From assembly GCA_964486845.1 (NCBI GenBank), contig CAZAQY010000008.1:11959-75958 (forward strand): a DNA stretch of 64,000 nt. The letters run 5' to 3'. The position numbers and the translations under genes are program-made. Under the pieces are notes generated by a model. The model was not told where the DNA came from and searched no databases. It was given only the letters and a program-made list of their open reading frames with translations. Positions 1-8,647 of the stretch are shown here, one piece after another; position 1 is the first letter of the stretch; every line of letters starts with the position of its first letter. Source of the DNA: Anammoximicrobium sp964486845 (GTDB lineage Bacteria > Planctomycetota > Planctomycetia > Pirellulales > Pirellulaceae).

Positions 1-720
1 GTTGATGTCCTCCACCAGCCGCTCAATCGCCTCGACCTCCAGTTTGTAGGTTCCTCTCTCCTGGTCGACAAACATCTCCTGTTCGAGCTTCGCCAATGAG
101 ACGCTCAGCAGGGCGTCGGCGAGCAGCGTCTCGTTCTGCGTGATCTGATTGTCGTACTTGGCCTGGGCCTGGATCTGCACGGCGCGCGCGGACTCCGTGC
201 TCAGGATCTGACGGTCCAAGCGTTCCCGGTGCTGCGCCGAGTCGAACTCGACCAGCAGATCGCCCTTCTTGACCGACGTCCCGTTGGGCACGATGAACAG
301 GACTTGCGTGCCTACGACGCCGTCGCCTTCAATATCGTCCACCTCGCAGATGATCTCGACATTGCTCTGGCTTTCCAGGTTCCCGCGCTCGGTGACCGTA
401 ATCGGCAGGTCGCCCGTAGCCACCGTGTGGTAGATCAAGGGTTGGCTCGGTTCGAGCGTCCCCTGGCGAAACCAGCGCAAGCCAACTGCCCCGACGCCGA
501 CGAGGCCGGCCGCCAGCACTCCCCACAACAGCCACTGGCGCCACCACGGTGCCGACTCGTCGGCGGTGAACGAAGAGGCGCCCTGTCGGGATGCCGGCGC
601 GGGGGCCGGCGCCGGCGAGTTCGGTTCGTCCCCGCGGAGGTCTTCCTCGGGCGAGTCCAACAGGCGGACCGTTTCGGCGACAACGGTCTGCCGCCGTGCG
701 TATTTCCTTGCGTAACTCAT
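1..720 (-). CDS. HlyD-family membrane fusion protein, partial (N-terminal 240 residues)
   Basis: The frame opens with ATG at 720 and stays open to the window edge, so the C-terminus is missing. Residues 1-58 are polar with a Pro/Ala-rich stretch at 35-43. Residues 61-84 form one membrane helix. Residues about 105-160 resemble the first half of a barrel/lipoyl hairpin and contain VKKGDLLVEFD, typical of HlyD/RND adaptors. Residues 161-240 look like a long charged helix, as expected for the start of the alpha-hairpin. Such proteins join an inner-membrane ABC or RND transporter to an outer-membrane channel. The partner genes must lie to the left, so type and substrate are unknown. No strong ribosome binding site precedes the ATG. 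Confidence 0.8.
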   Translation of the reverse strand, partial: MSYARKYARRQTVVAETVRLLDSPEEDLRGDEPNSPAPAPAPASRQGASSFTADESAPWWRQWLLWGVLAAGLVGVGAVGLRWFRQGTLEPSQPLIYHTVATGDLPITVTERGNLESQSNVEIICEVDDIEGDGVVGTQVLFIVPNGTSVKKGDLLVEFDSAQHRERLDRQILSTESARAVQIQAQAKYDNQITQNETLLADALLSVSLAKLEQEMFVDQERGTYKLEVEAIERLVEDIN

Positions 721-1327
721 CGAGACTTCTGGCGTAATTCAAAGGGCGTGAGTTCTTCAGGACGCTTATCGTTTTCACGGCGCGTCACGCCAGCTGCCGG
801 CATGCTTCGCGTCGGCTTATCGCGTGTGGTGATGTAAACGGGGTGTTGCGTGCGGTCTCGACTGGGGAACGACAACTTCCATCCACAGGACTCTGTCCTG
901 CGCCGCCCTTAATTCTAGTGACGCAGACGGGGCTGTGTAAACCGCCAAGGAAAAGAAAAGTCAATCAGCGTCAAGATTTACGTGCCGATCGGAGCGGTCA
1001 AGTCAACTCAAACGTCTACGGCAAAAGAACCTGCGCCACGGCCCCCCCATCTGCAGCCTCGCCGCAACCGGGCGACCTCCCGTTCTGAGAACTCACGCAC
1101 CCTGCAACCACGGGCCGGTGTCGATCCACCAGCAATGTGGACGCATCCAGGAAGACCGCGCCCGCGCGGAGCAACGCCGCTAGTTCGTCGCGCCGTCGAT
1201 CACGACCGGCAGTGGGGGTGACGGCCTTCGTCCCGTGGACTAGCATAGGTTCAGTTTCCGCCGCGTCGAGTCGCCTTCTTCTGGAACCGGCACGATACGA
1301 GTACATTGCGAGGAGTCTCCCCCAATC
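721..1327. other. Intergenic region between divergent genes
   Basis: I see no convincing gene here. Short open frames exist on both strands, including a minus-strand one at 1016-1363, but they lack a recognisable family or ribosome binding site. The region should carry the promoters of the HlyD-type gene and of the gene starting at 1328. Confidence 0.5.
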
Positions 1328-3853
1328 GTGAATCGAACGTCCGCTCCGACTGTCAAGGGCCAAGGTCTTTCTTCTTGGGCTGTATTATTTGTCGGTGTCG
1401 GCGTCTCGTGCCTGTTTCCGAGCCTGGAGGCGGCATCTGCTGCCGAGCCTTTCGAGTTGCGTGATCGCGCACTGGCTGGACCGCTGGCTGGCTGCGAAGA
1501 GATCATTTTTGCCCAGCGTGTGCCGGGGAACGACCACTGGTACGGCAATTTCGGACATTACTCTGACGGCCACGCGGGCCACTACGCGCCGCCCTCGACG
1601 CCCGACTCGGTCGAGTACTTCAAATACGCCTTCGGCGACGGCGGACGACTCTGCCGCTTCCACCTGCGGACCGGCAAGCTGACCGTGCTGCTGGACGATC
1701 CGCAAGGCGGAATCCGCGATCCGCACGTCCACTACGACGGCCGGAAGATCCTGTTCTCGTATCGCCGGGGCGGGACCACGGCCTACCACCTGTACGAAAT
1801 CAACATCGACGGCGCGCAACTCCGGCAACTGACCGACGGGCCGGACAACGATATCGAGCCCATCTACGCTCCCGACGACTCGATCGTTTTCTGTTCCAGC
1901 CGTTGCCACCGGTTCGTGCCGTGCTGGAAGACCCAGGTTGCCACGCTGTACCGCAGCAACGCGGACGGCACGGACATCCGCATGCTGTCCAGCAACGCGG
2001 AACAGGAAAACACGCCCTGGATGCTGCCCGACGGCCGAGTGCTGTACATGCGCTGGGAGTACGTCGACCGCAATCAACTCCTGTACCATCACCTCTGGAC
2101 GGTCAACCCCGACGGGACCAACGTGATGGTCTATTTCGGCAATCAGCATCCGGGCGATGTGATGATCGATGCCAAGCCGATCCCCGACTCGGGCAAGATC
2201 GTGGCGTCGTTTTCGCCGGGGCACGGTCGAGCGGAACATGCTGGATACGTCACGATTGTCGATCCCGACCGCGGCCCGGACGACATGGACATGGCCCGGC
2301 GCGTGAGTGGGGCGAGCTACCGCGATCCGTATCCTCTGGCGGAGGACCTGTTCCTGGTCGCCGACGCCAAGGGGATTCATTTCCTGACCGGGGAGGGCCG
2401 CCCGGAACTGATCTATGCGCCCCAGGACGCTGCTCCCCGCTGGCAGTGTCACGAGCCGCGGCCGTTGCGCGCCCGCCGGCGGGAACCGATCATCCCCAGC
2501 CGCTTCGCGCCCGCCAGACCGACCGGCCATTTGGTGCTCTCCGACATCTACACGGGCCGCAACATGGCGGGGGTCGAACGAGGCGAAATCAAGAAGCTGC
2601 TGGTGCTGGAGCAGTTGCCCAAGCCCGTCAATTTCTCCGGCGGGTCGGAACCGTTGACGGCCGGCGGCACGTTCACGCTGCAACGCGTCCTGGGCACCGT
2701 GCCGGTCGAGGCCGATGGCTCGGCCTATTTCGAGGCCCCGGCGCTGCGGTCGCTGTTCTTCGTGGCCCTGGACGAGGACGAAATGTCGGTCAAGCGGATG
2801 CAGAGTTTCGTGACCGTCCAGCCGGGCGAAACCACGTCCTGCGTCGGCTGTCACGAGCCGCGGACGCGAGCGCCCCACCTGCGAGACATCCAACTGCTGG
2901 ACGCGATGAAACGTCCGCCGAGCCGCATCGAGCCGTACGAGAACCAGCCCGACGTGCTCGATTTCCCGCGCGACATCCAGCCGATCCTCGACCGGCACTG
3001 CGTCGCCTGCCACAATCACGCCCGGCACGACGGCGACATCAACTTCTCCGGCGACCGTACTCCCTATTACTCGACGGCCTACTGGACCATGTTCAGCAAG
3101 TCCCTGGTCGTCGACGGGCGCAACAAGTACGGCAACCGGCCGCCGCGCACGATCGGCACTTCGGCCAGCCGGCTGATGACGTGCCTGGACCGGTCGCATT
3201 ACGACGTCCAGCTAACGGGCCAGGAGCGGGCCACGATCCGCACTTGGATCGATTCGGGCGCAACGTACAGCGGAACCTATGCCTGCCTGGGTACCGGCAT
3301 GTTTCCAGTGGACTTTCCCGAGGAGACGGTCATCGAGCGGTGTGCCGGATGCCACAAGGCGACGAAGACATCGTACCGCAATGTGAAGAAGGATGCCTTT
3401 TACTTCCAGTTCGGCAAACAGGAGCCGCCGCAGCCACTGCTGGAGCGCATCGACGACATCATCCTGATCCGGCACCTGGCTTATTTCCAACTGGGCGAAG
3501 CGCCGCTGTACCAAGCGCTGTGCAACCTCGACCGGCCGGCGCATTCGGTCTTTCTGCGCGCCCCATTGGCCAAGTCGGCCGGGGGGCTCGAACTCTGCGG
3601 CAAACCGGTGTTCCAGGGCACGGAAGACAAGGATTACCTTGCGATCCTCGCCCGCATCGAGGATGCCTCGCGCCAGCTGCACCTGAAAAAGCGGTTCGAC
3701 ATATCCGGTTTCCGCCCGAACCGCTACTACATTCGCGAGATGCAGCGGTTCGGCATTCTTCCGGAAAACCTGGCAGACGATGCCGCAGTCGATCCCTACG
3801 CGACCGATCAGGCGTACTGGCGCACGTTCCAGTTCGCGCCCCGGCCGCGTTAG
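1328..3853 (+). CDS. HzsA-like secreted beta-propeller protein with three c-type haem motifs
   Basis: The 841-residue product starts at a GTG with GAGGAG about 11 bases upstream. Residues 15-39 look like a signal peptide. The first half has TolB/WD-like propeller repeats (DPHVHYDGRKILFSYRR, PIYAPDDSIVFCSSR). CxxCH haem-attachment motifs occur at residues 505 (CVGCH), 558 (CVACH) and 672 (CAGCH). This layout matches proteins annotated as relatives of the hydrazine synthase alpha subunit, common in planctomycetes that do not perform anammox. I infer a periplasmic redox protein. Hydrazine synthesis is not implied, because no HzsB/HzsC genes are nearby. It converges on the GH16 gene with a palindrome between them. 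Confidence 0.8.
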   Translation: MNRTSAPTVKGQGLSSWAVLFVGVGVSCLFPSLEAASAAEPFELRDRALAGPLAGCEEIIFAQRVPGNDHWYGNFGHYSDGHAGHYAPPSTPDSVEYFKYAFGDGGRLCRFHLRTGKLTVLLDDPQGGIRDPHVHYDGRKILFSYRRGGTTAYHLYEINIDGAQLRQLTDGPDNDIEPIYAPDDSIVFCSSRCHRFVPCWKTQVATLYRSNADGTDIRMLSSNAEQENTPWMLPDGRVLYMRWEYVDRNQLLYHHLWTVNPDGTNVMVYFGNQHPGDVMIDAKPIPDSGKIVASFSPGHGRAEHAGYVTIVDPDRGPDDMDMARRVSGASYRDPYPLAEDLFLVADAKGIHFLTGEGRPELIYAPQDAAPRWQCHEPRPLRARRREPIIPSRFAPARPTGHLVLSDIYTGRNMAGVERGEIKKLLVLEQLPKPVNFSGGSEPLTAGGTFTLQRVLGTVPVEADGSAYFEAPALRSLFFVALDEDEMSVKRMQSFVTVQPGETTSCVGCHEPRTRAPHLRDIQLLDAMKRPPSRIEPYENQPDVLDFPRDIQPILDRHCVACHNHARHDGDINFSGDRTPYYSTAYWTMFSKSLVVDGRNKYGNRPPRTIGTSASRLMTCLDRSHYDVQLTGQERATIRTWIDSGATYSGTYACLGTGMFPVDFPEETVIERCAGCHKATKTSYRNVKKDAFYFQFGKQEPPQPLLERIDDIILIRHLAYFQLGEAPLYQALCNLDRPAHSVFLRAPLAKSAGGLELCGKPVFQGTEDKDYLAILARIEDASRQLHLKKRFDISGFRPNRYYIREMQRFGILPENLADDAAVDPYATDQAYWRTFQFAPRPR

Positions 3854-3871
3854 AATCGCAGTTGCACCGCC

Positions 3872-3894
3872 GGCCGCTCGCGGAGCGAACGGCC
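3872..3894. repeat. Palindromic repeat between convergent genes
   Basis: GGCCGCTCGC and GCGAACGGCC form a 10-bp stem with one mismatch around a GGA loop, followed by TACG. It lies at the convergent junction of the HzsA-like and GH16 genes and could terminate both. The same word style (palindrome with GGA loop, then CCTACG) recurs inside uvrA at 30194-30250, so I treat it as a dispersed REP-like element. Confidence 0.6.
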
Positions 3895-4781
3895 TACGAT
3901 CCGCCATCCCGCGCATAGACTCGCACGTAGTCCACCTCGAAGTCTCGCGGGTACGTCAGATTCGGATCGATGTTCCCAATCCAGCCTGAATACTGGAACA
4001 GGGCCATCAGGATGAACATCTTCTCCTGCGGCGTGGGACCCTGGTAGGTCTGGATGACCTTCCCGTCGAAGTACCAGTCAATCTGCCCCTCCTGCCATTC
4101 CATGGCCCAGGTGTGGAAGTCCTTGGACAGGTCGACCTCGACGCGGGGGCGGTAGTGCGCGTCGGCGGTGAAGTGGACGTTGAGATCAGCGACGCTGTGC
4201 GTATCGCTGATGTGCCGGCCCTGCTGCTCGAAAATGTCGATCTCCAAGACTCCGTCTGCGAGGCCTTTGCGACGGCCGTCCGGCGTGTATTCCTGCTTGG
4301 TCGGGTCGTGCTGGTGCAGCCAGAAAGCGGCCATCAGTCCCTCGCCGCGCGGACAGCGGCAACGAATCTCGAACCAGCCGTACTTCTGCGCGAATTTGTC
4401 GAGGATCTGGTATTCGTCCGCCGTCGCGCCAAAACGGTGATCCGAAGTCTGAACGCAACTGACACAGGGCACGCTCTTGTCCGCACGGAACGGCAGCCGC
4501 TCGTCGATGCGAAGCTTGAGGACGCCGTTTTCGATCGCATAGCACGCGTTGTGGTCGGTCCAGCGGCTCGGCTTGCCGATCCGCCGAAAATACTCCTTGC
4601 GCCCGGAACGGTACGCCGCGAACCAGTGCATGTCGTTCAACAACGGTCTTTCGAACTCGTCCTGGAACGTCAGCTTCCAACCCGGTTTCTCTGCGGGTGG
4701 AACGGGCCCGTCCGCCCCGATCGCGATGCTCGTTCCCAGAATCCAACCCGCGCAACAGAGAGCGATGGATTTGCTTTTCAT
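3894..4781 (-). CDS. Secreted GH16-family glycoside hydrolase
   Basis: The 295-residue protein has a signal peptide at 1-22 and a single GH16 jelly-roll domain. The catalytic signature ExDxxE is present as E180-I-D182-I-F-E185, giving a nucleophile and an acid/base residue. WFEIRCRCPRG, HTWAMEWQEGQIDWYFDG and DYVRVYARD are conserved family features. GH16 enzymes hydrolyse beta-1,3/1,4-glucans, agar, carrageenan or porphyran; the substrate cannot be read here. The ATG follows GGAGGAAAGCCGAG, a good ribosome binding site. The start overlaps the stop of the sulfatase remnant (ATGA). Confidence 0.9.
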   Translation of the reverse strand: MKSKSIALCCAGWILGTSIAIGADGPVPPAEKPGWKLTFQDEFERPLLNDMHWFAAYRSGRKEYFRRIGKPSRWTDHNACYAIENGVLKLRIDERLPFRADKSVPCVSCVQTSDHRFGATADEYQILDKFAQKYGWFEIRCRCPRGEGLMAAFWLHQHDPTKQEYTPDGRRKGLADGVLEIDIFEQQGRHISDTHSVADLNVHFTADAHYRPRVEVDLSKDFHTWAMEWQEGQIDWYFDGKVIQTYQGPTPQEKMFILMALFQYSGWIGNIDPNLTYPRDFEVDYVRVYARDGGS

Positions 4782-5245
4782 CTCGGCTTTCCTCCAGGGG
4801 AGCGAGAGGATTGATGCGATGTTTCCTCCGGAGACTCATTCCGGCGCCTTCCGTCTGCCGCCTGCCGCTCGACCGGCAAGCCTTGGTAGCCGGCCGGGAT
4901 GACCAGCCGGCCTTTCCAGTAGGCACAGGCGCCGGGATGCAGACGCCGGTGAAGTAGCCGGCCTCTTCCCGCAACAATCGTGAAAAAGCGGTGAAACTTC
5001 ATGCCTTCGGCCGCCAACCGATCCAGCGTGGGCGTTCGAACGTTGCCGTCCCCGCAGCACCCGACAAACGGACAGCTGTGGTCGTCGCTCAGGAGGAACA
5101 AGAGGTTGGGCTTCTCGGCGGCCAGCGTCAGCGACGAAACCAGAGCCGCGCCGAGGAAGGCCCACAAGCCGGCGCGAAACAGAATTTCCGGACGCCCGCG
5201 CAAGCGAGGGTGCCTTTCATCGTTAGAATGGCGTGTCATCATCAT
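4778..5245 (-). pseudogene. Truncated sulfatase (N-terminal remnant)
   Basis: Residues 20-43 form a signal peptide and residues 45-89 match the start of a type I sulfatase: PNLLFLLSDDHS with metal-binding D54 and D55, then NVRTPTLDRLAAEG and FHRFFT. Homology stops at about position 4978. The catalytic CxPSR/SxPSR motif and the remaining roughly 350 residues are missing from all frames. From 4870 to 4975 the DNA is GC-rich with repeated AGCCGGCC words. The open frame continues to a TGA overlapping the GH16 start. It cannot encode an active sulfatase. Confidence 0.75.
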
Positions 5246-5446
5246 TCAGGTACTCCGACATGCCGTTTTGGCCAGCTTGCGTTTCTGCCGGCCCATGACG
5301 ACTCCTTCTTGGGCGTTGATCTCTTGGGCGCAGGACCATCGGGAACTGCCTCCGTGCGCGTGCTCTGAATGTACAGCGGCAACTTTGCTGATACAATTGC
5401 CCCCGTGGATGAATCCACGAACACCGACCACGGGAGCGCGGAGCCG
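5246..5446. other. Intergenic region
   Basis: No gene is recognised. TACAAT at 5392-5397 could be a -10 box, but there is no good -35 partner. A 15-codon minus-strand stretch is too short to support. Confidence 0.3.
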
Positions 5447-5575
5447 ATGAAAACGAAACGCCGGTCCAGATGCCTGCCTGGCCTGATCCTCTCGGCTTCC
5501 TTCGCTGCGGCATTTCCTGCAGCCCCCGCGATCCGTTGGCGCGCGTCGAATACCGACTCTGAACCGCAAACATAG
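5447..5575 (+). CDS. Small open frame with signal-peptide-like sequence, upstream of the WD40 gene
   Basis: This 42-codon frame starts at ATG 5447, with GGGAG about 10 bases upstream. It encodes a basic N-terminus followed by LPGLILSASFAAAFPAAPA, then a short polar tail. The stop lies five bases before the WD40 gene. It could be an exported small protein, a leader, or the orphaned 5' end of a lost gene. I do not recognise it and support is weak. Confidence 0.25.
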   Translation: MKTKRRSRCLPGLILSASFAAAFPAAPAIRWRASNTDSEPQT

Positions 5576-5580
5576 GAGCG

Positions 5581-8500
5581 ATGTCGAACATGTCCGCGAT
5601 GACGATTCCCTCGGTGCAGCCAATCAGACGCTCGTTTCTTCCCTTCTCCATGCTCCGCATGTTCGAGCTTGCTCTCCAGGGCGCGATGGTGTGTTGCATC
5701 GCCGTCCTGGGCGGCAGCATCGTCCCACGAATCTCCGCCGCCCAAACCGACGAGACGCCAGCAACGGCTGATCCGGCGTTACGGCCCGAATCGCTCCCTG
5801 AACCGGTGTCGTTTGAACAACGCGCCCTGCAGTTGCTGTACGTCCCGGCGCCGGTGACCGGCGTGGCCGTTTCGCCGGATGGCAGGCGGCTGGCGGTGGC
5901 CCACGGCTTTCATACCGACATGGGCGAATTGGCGGTTTGGAATCTGGCGGACCACACCAAGTGCTGCGAAGTGAAACGGCCGTACGGGATCCGCGCGGTC
6001 GCGTTCTCGCCGGACGGCAAACTCATCGCGACCGGCGACTTCGACCGTATCGCACGCTTGTACGATGCCGCGACCGGCAAGCTGGTCGCGGAACTGGCCG
6101 GCCACACAGGCGGCGTGAACTCGGTGGCGTTCGCCGCCGGCGGCCAGCGGCTGATCACGGGAGGCTTGGACGGCAAAGTCATGGTCTGGGATGTCCCGTC
6201 GCGCAAGCTCGCGACCACGATGACAGGCCACGATCGCGACGTGTATTCCGTAGCCGTCTCGCCGGACGGGCAGGTCATTGCGTCCGCGGGGCGCGATCAG
6301 ACGCTCCGACTTTGGGACGCAGGTTCTGGCAAGGAACAGCGGGTGCTGCGTGGCCACTCCAGCGGACTCGAAAGGGTGGCGTTCTCGCCGGACGGCAAAA
6401 CCGTGGCATCCGCGGGTTGGGACGGCCTCGTGAAGCTCTGGGACGTGGGCGACGGCGCGCTAAGACACACCTTGGGCGAGCCGGACGATGGCGTGTATGC
6501 GCTCGCCTTTGCACCCGACGGGAAGACGTTGGCGACAGGCAATGCCAGCGGCTGCCTGCGGATCTGGGACGCGACCGCGGGCGAGGCCATCGCGACCTTG
6601 GAGGCGACTGGGCCGGATGGCGCGAAGCGATCCGGGACCGTCTACGGCGTCGCCTGGACGCCGGACGGCAAGGTAGTGGCGGCCGGACACCGGGATGGGG
6701 AAACGACGCTCTGGGACGTGGTTGCGAAGCGCGAAGTGGCGGTGCTTCGGACTGAGCCGGACCCGGAGGACCAGCCCAGCACGGTGCTGGCCGTGGCCTA
6801 CACGCCGGATGGCAAGCGGATCGTCTCCTTGCACGCCGACCGCTCGGTGCGCGTCCGCAGCGCACAGACGGGCAAGCTGCAGATGTCGGTGAAAGGAGAA
6901 GACGCCGAGGTCGCGTGCCTGGCCCTGTCTCCCGACGGCACGAGGCTCGCCACGGGCGGTTCCGACAAGGCCGTCACGCTGTGGGAGATCGGTCCAGCGG
7001 GGCCGGAGTCCCCCGCCGGTTCCGGCCGAGAGCCGCCATCCCGGGTTTCGCCGCGAACCACCTTGACGGGCCACACCAGTTCCGTGTTCTCGCTCGCCTT
7101 CTCCCGCGACGGCCGGCAGTTGGCCTCCGGCAGTTTCGACCAAACGGTGCGCCTGTGGTCCATTCCCGAAGGGGCGGCCAAGGCGACCTTGACCGGGCAC
7201 ACCGGCGCAGTGCGGGCGGTCGCATTTTCGCCGGACGGCCGGCGGTTGGCTACGGGCGGCAGCGATCGCACCGTCAGGCTTTGGGACACGGGCACAGGGC
7301 AAGCGGTCGCCACTTTGGAAGGCCACGCCGAACCGGTGTGCGCCGTGGCGTTCTCGCCCGACGGAGCCATGCTGGCCAGCGGCAGCGAGGATCGCACGAT
7401 CAAGCTTTGGGACATCAAACCCGGCGATCCAGCCGGACGATCCAGCGACGTGCCGTTGCGGGCTACGCTCCAGCGGCACACCGGCGCCGTGTGGTGCCTG
7501 GCTTTCTCGCCGCAAGGCAAGACGCTGGCCAGCGGCGGATTGGACAACGTCTGCCGGCTGTGGAACCCCCAGACCGGTGCGCTGCGAGCGGCACCGGAGT
7601 GCGACAGCGCGGTGATCTCGTTGGCATTCGCGCCGGATACCGGCGCCCTCGCGATGGGGACCTACGGCGGGTTGCTGTCGTTGCGAAAAGCCCGGACGAT
7701 CGCTGCGCCGGTTTCCGGGCCCTTGAAGACGATCCCCGGCGCACCGGACACGCTGATGTCGGTGGCGATCTCGCCGGACGGTCAGCTGCTGGCGTCGGCC
7801 GGCAAGGATCGCGCGGTCACGCTTCGCCGCCTGCCTTCCTGCGAAGCCGTGAGCACGTTGGAGGGCCATCCCGGCGGCATTTGCTACGTCGCGTTTTCGC
7901 CGGACGGCAAGACCCTGGGCGCGTGCCTGTACAACGGTCAGGTCCACATCTGGGACGTGCCGGCCGGACGCAGACGCTGGCTGCTGCCGGGACACCCCAA
8001 CGGCACGCGACGAATCGCCTTCTCGCCGGACGGAACGACCGTTGCCACGGCCGGAACGGACCGGACCGCCAAGCTTTGGAACCTCGCCGACGGCCAACTG
8101 CTGCGCACCACGCCGGCCCAGACTCTGCCCGTTAGCGACGTGGCCTTCGCGCCGGACGGCCACACCTTGGTAACGGCGACAGGCAATTGGCAGCAGTGGC
8201 GGCTGCCCGGCGAAGTGAAGCTGTGGGACGTTCAGGCCGGCCGGGAACTGGCCAGGGTGGGCGGCCATGAGTTGGAAATCAAGGGCCTGATCTTCGCCCC
8301 GTCCGGCGAGCGGCTGTTTTCCTATGGCCCCGGCGGCGTACAGATCTGGGAGGTTGCCGCGCGCCGGCAGCAAGCCACCCTGGCCGAAGCCACGACCGTC
8401 TGCGCTGCGGTGCTGCTGCCAGACGGCGAGCATCTGGCGATCGGAGACAACCAGGGCGGGCTTGTCATCTGGCACGTGGCGAGCGGCCGACCGGTGTGGC

Positions 8501-8622
8501 AATACACGGGGCACGAAGATCTCGTTTTCCAGCTGGCTTGCTCGCCCGACGGATCGCTGCTGGCCAGCGCCGGCAAGGACGGATCGCTCAAACTGTGGCC
8601 GATCCGACTTGGCCAGGACTAG
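5581..8622 (+). CDS. Giant secreted WD40-repeat protein, about 21 blades
   Basis: The 1013-residue protein has an N-terminal hydrophobic segment (about 27-56) ending ISAAQ, probably a signal sequence. After residue about 80 it is made almost wholly of WD40 repeats, each with SPDGK followed about 20 residues later by LWD or a variant. I count 21 strand-D motifs, from LAVWNL near the start to LKLWPI at the end. That would fit three seven-bladed propellers, though blade assignment by eye is approximate. There is no kinase, caspase or other enzymatic domain. AGGAG at 5574-5578 is 2 bases before the first ATG and 11 before the one at 5590, so the start may be 5590. It is probably a periplasmic scaffold. 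Confidence 0.85.
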   Translation: MSNMSAMTIPSVQPIRRSFLPFSMLRMFELALQGAMVCCIAVLGGSIVPRISAAQTDETPATADPALRPESLPEPVSFEQRALQLLYVPAPVTGVAVSPDGRRLAVAHGFHTDMGELAVWNLADHTKCCEVKRPYGIRAVAFSPDGKLIATGDFDRIARLYDAATGKLVAELAGHTGGVNSVAFAAGGQRLITGGLDGKVMVWDVPSRKLATTMTGHDRDVYSVAVSPDGQVIASAGRDQTLRLWDAGSGKEQRVLRGHSSGLERVAFSPDGKTVASAGWDGLVKLWDVGDGALRHTLGEPDDGVYALAFAPDGKTLATGNASGCLRIWDATAGEAIATLEATGPDGAKRSGTVYGVAWTPDGKVVAAGHRDGETTLWDVVAKREVAVLRTEPDPEDQPSTVLAVAYTPDGKRIVSLHADRSVRVRSAQTGKLQMSVKGEDAEVACLALSPDGTRLATGGSDKAVTLWEIGPAGPESPAGSGREPPSRVSPRTTLTGHTSSVFSLAFSRDGRQLASGSFDQTVRLWSIPEGAAKATLTGHTGAVRAVAFSPDGRRLATGGSDRTVRLWDTGTGQAVATLEGHAEPVCAVAFSPDGAMLASGSEDRTIKLWDIKPGDPAGRSSDVPLRATLQRHTGAVWCLAFSPQGKTLASGGLDNVCRLWNPQTGALRAAPECDSAVISLAFAPDTGALAMGTYGGLLSLRKARTIAAPVSGPLKTIPGAPDTLMSVAISPDGQLLASAGKDRAVTLRRLPSCEAVSTLEGHPGGICYVAFSPDGKTLGACLYNGQVHIWDVPAGRRRWLLPGHPNGTRRIAFSPDGTTVATAGTDRTAKLWNLADGQLLRTTPAQTLPVSDVAFAPDGHTLVTATGNWQQWRLPGEVKLWDVQAGRELARVGGHELEIKGLIFAPSGERLFSYGPGGVQIWEVAARRQQATLAEATTVCAAVLLPDGEHLAIGDNQGGLVIWHVASGRPVWQYTGHEDLVFQLACSPDGSLLASAGKDGSLKLWPIRLGQD

Positions 8623-8647
8623 CCCGGCCGGTCTGCAGTTCCGCCTG

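Noticed and set aside
1016..1363. 115-codon minus-strand frame in the first intergenic region
   Set aside because: No start signal, no family resemblance; it overlaps the start of a well-supported gene.
1385..3199. 604-codon minus-strand open frame opposite the HzsA-like gene
   Set aside because: Shadow of a real gene; no recognisable domains and no ribosome binding site.
1328..3853. Evidence for anammox metabolism
   Set aside because: HzsA-like proteins are widespread in non-anammox planctomycetes and no other anammox gene is present.
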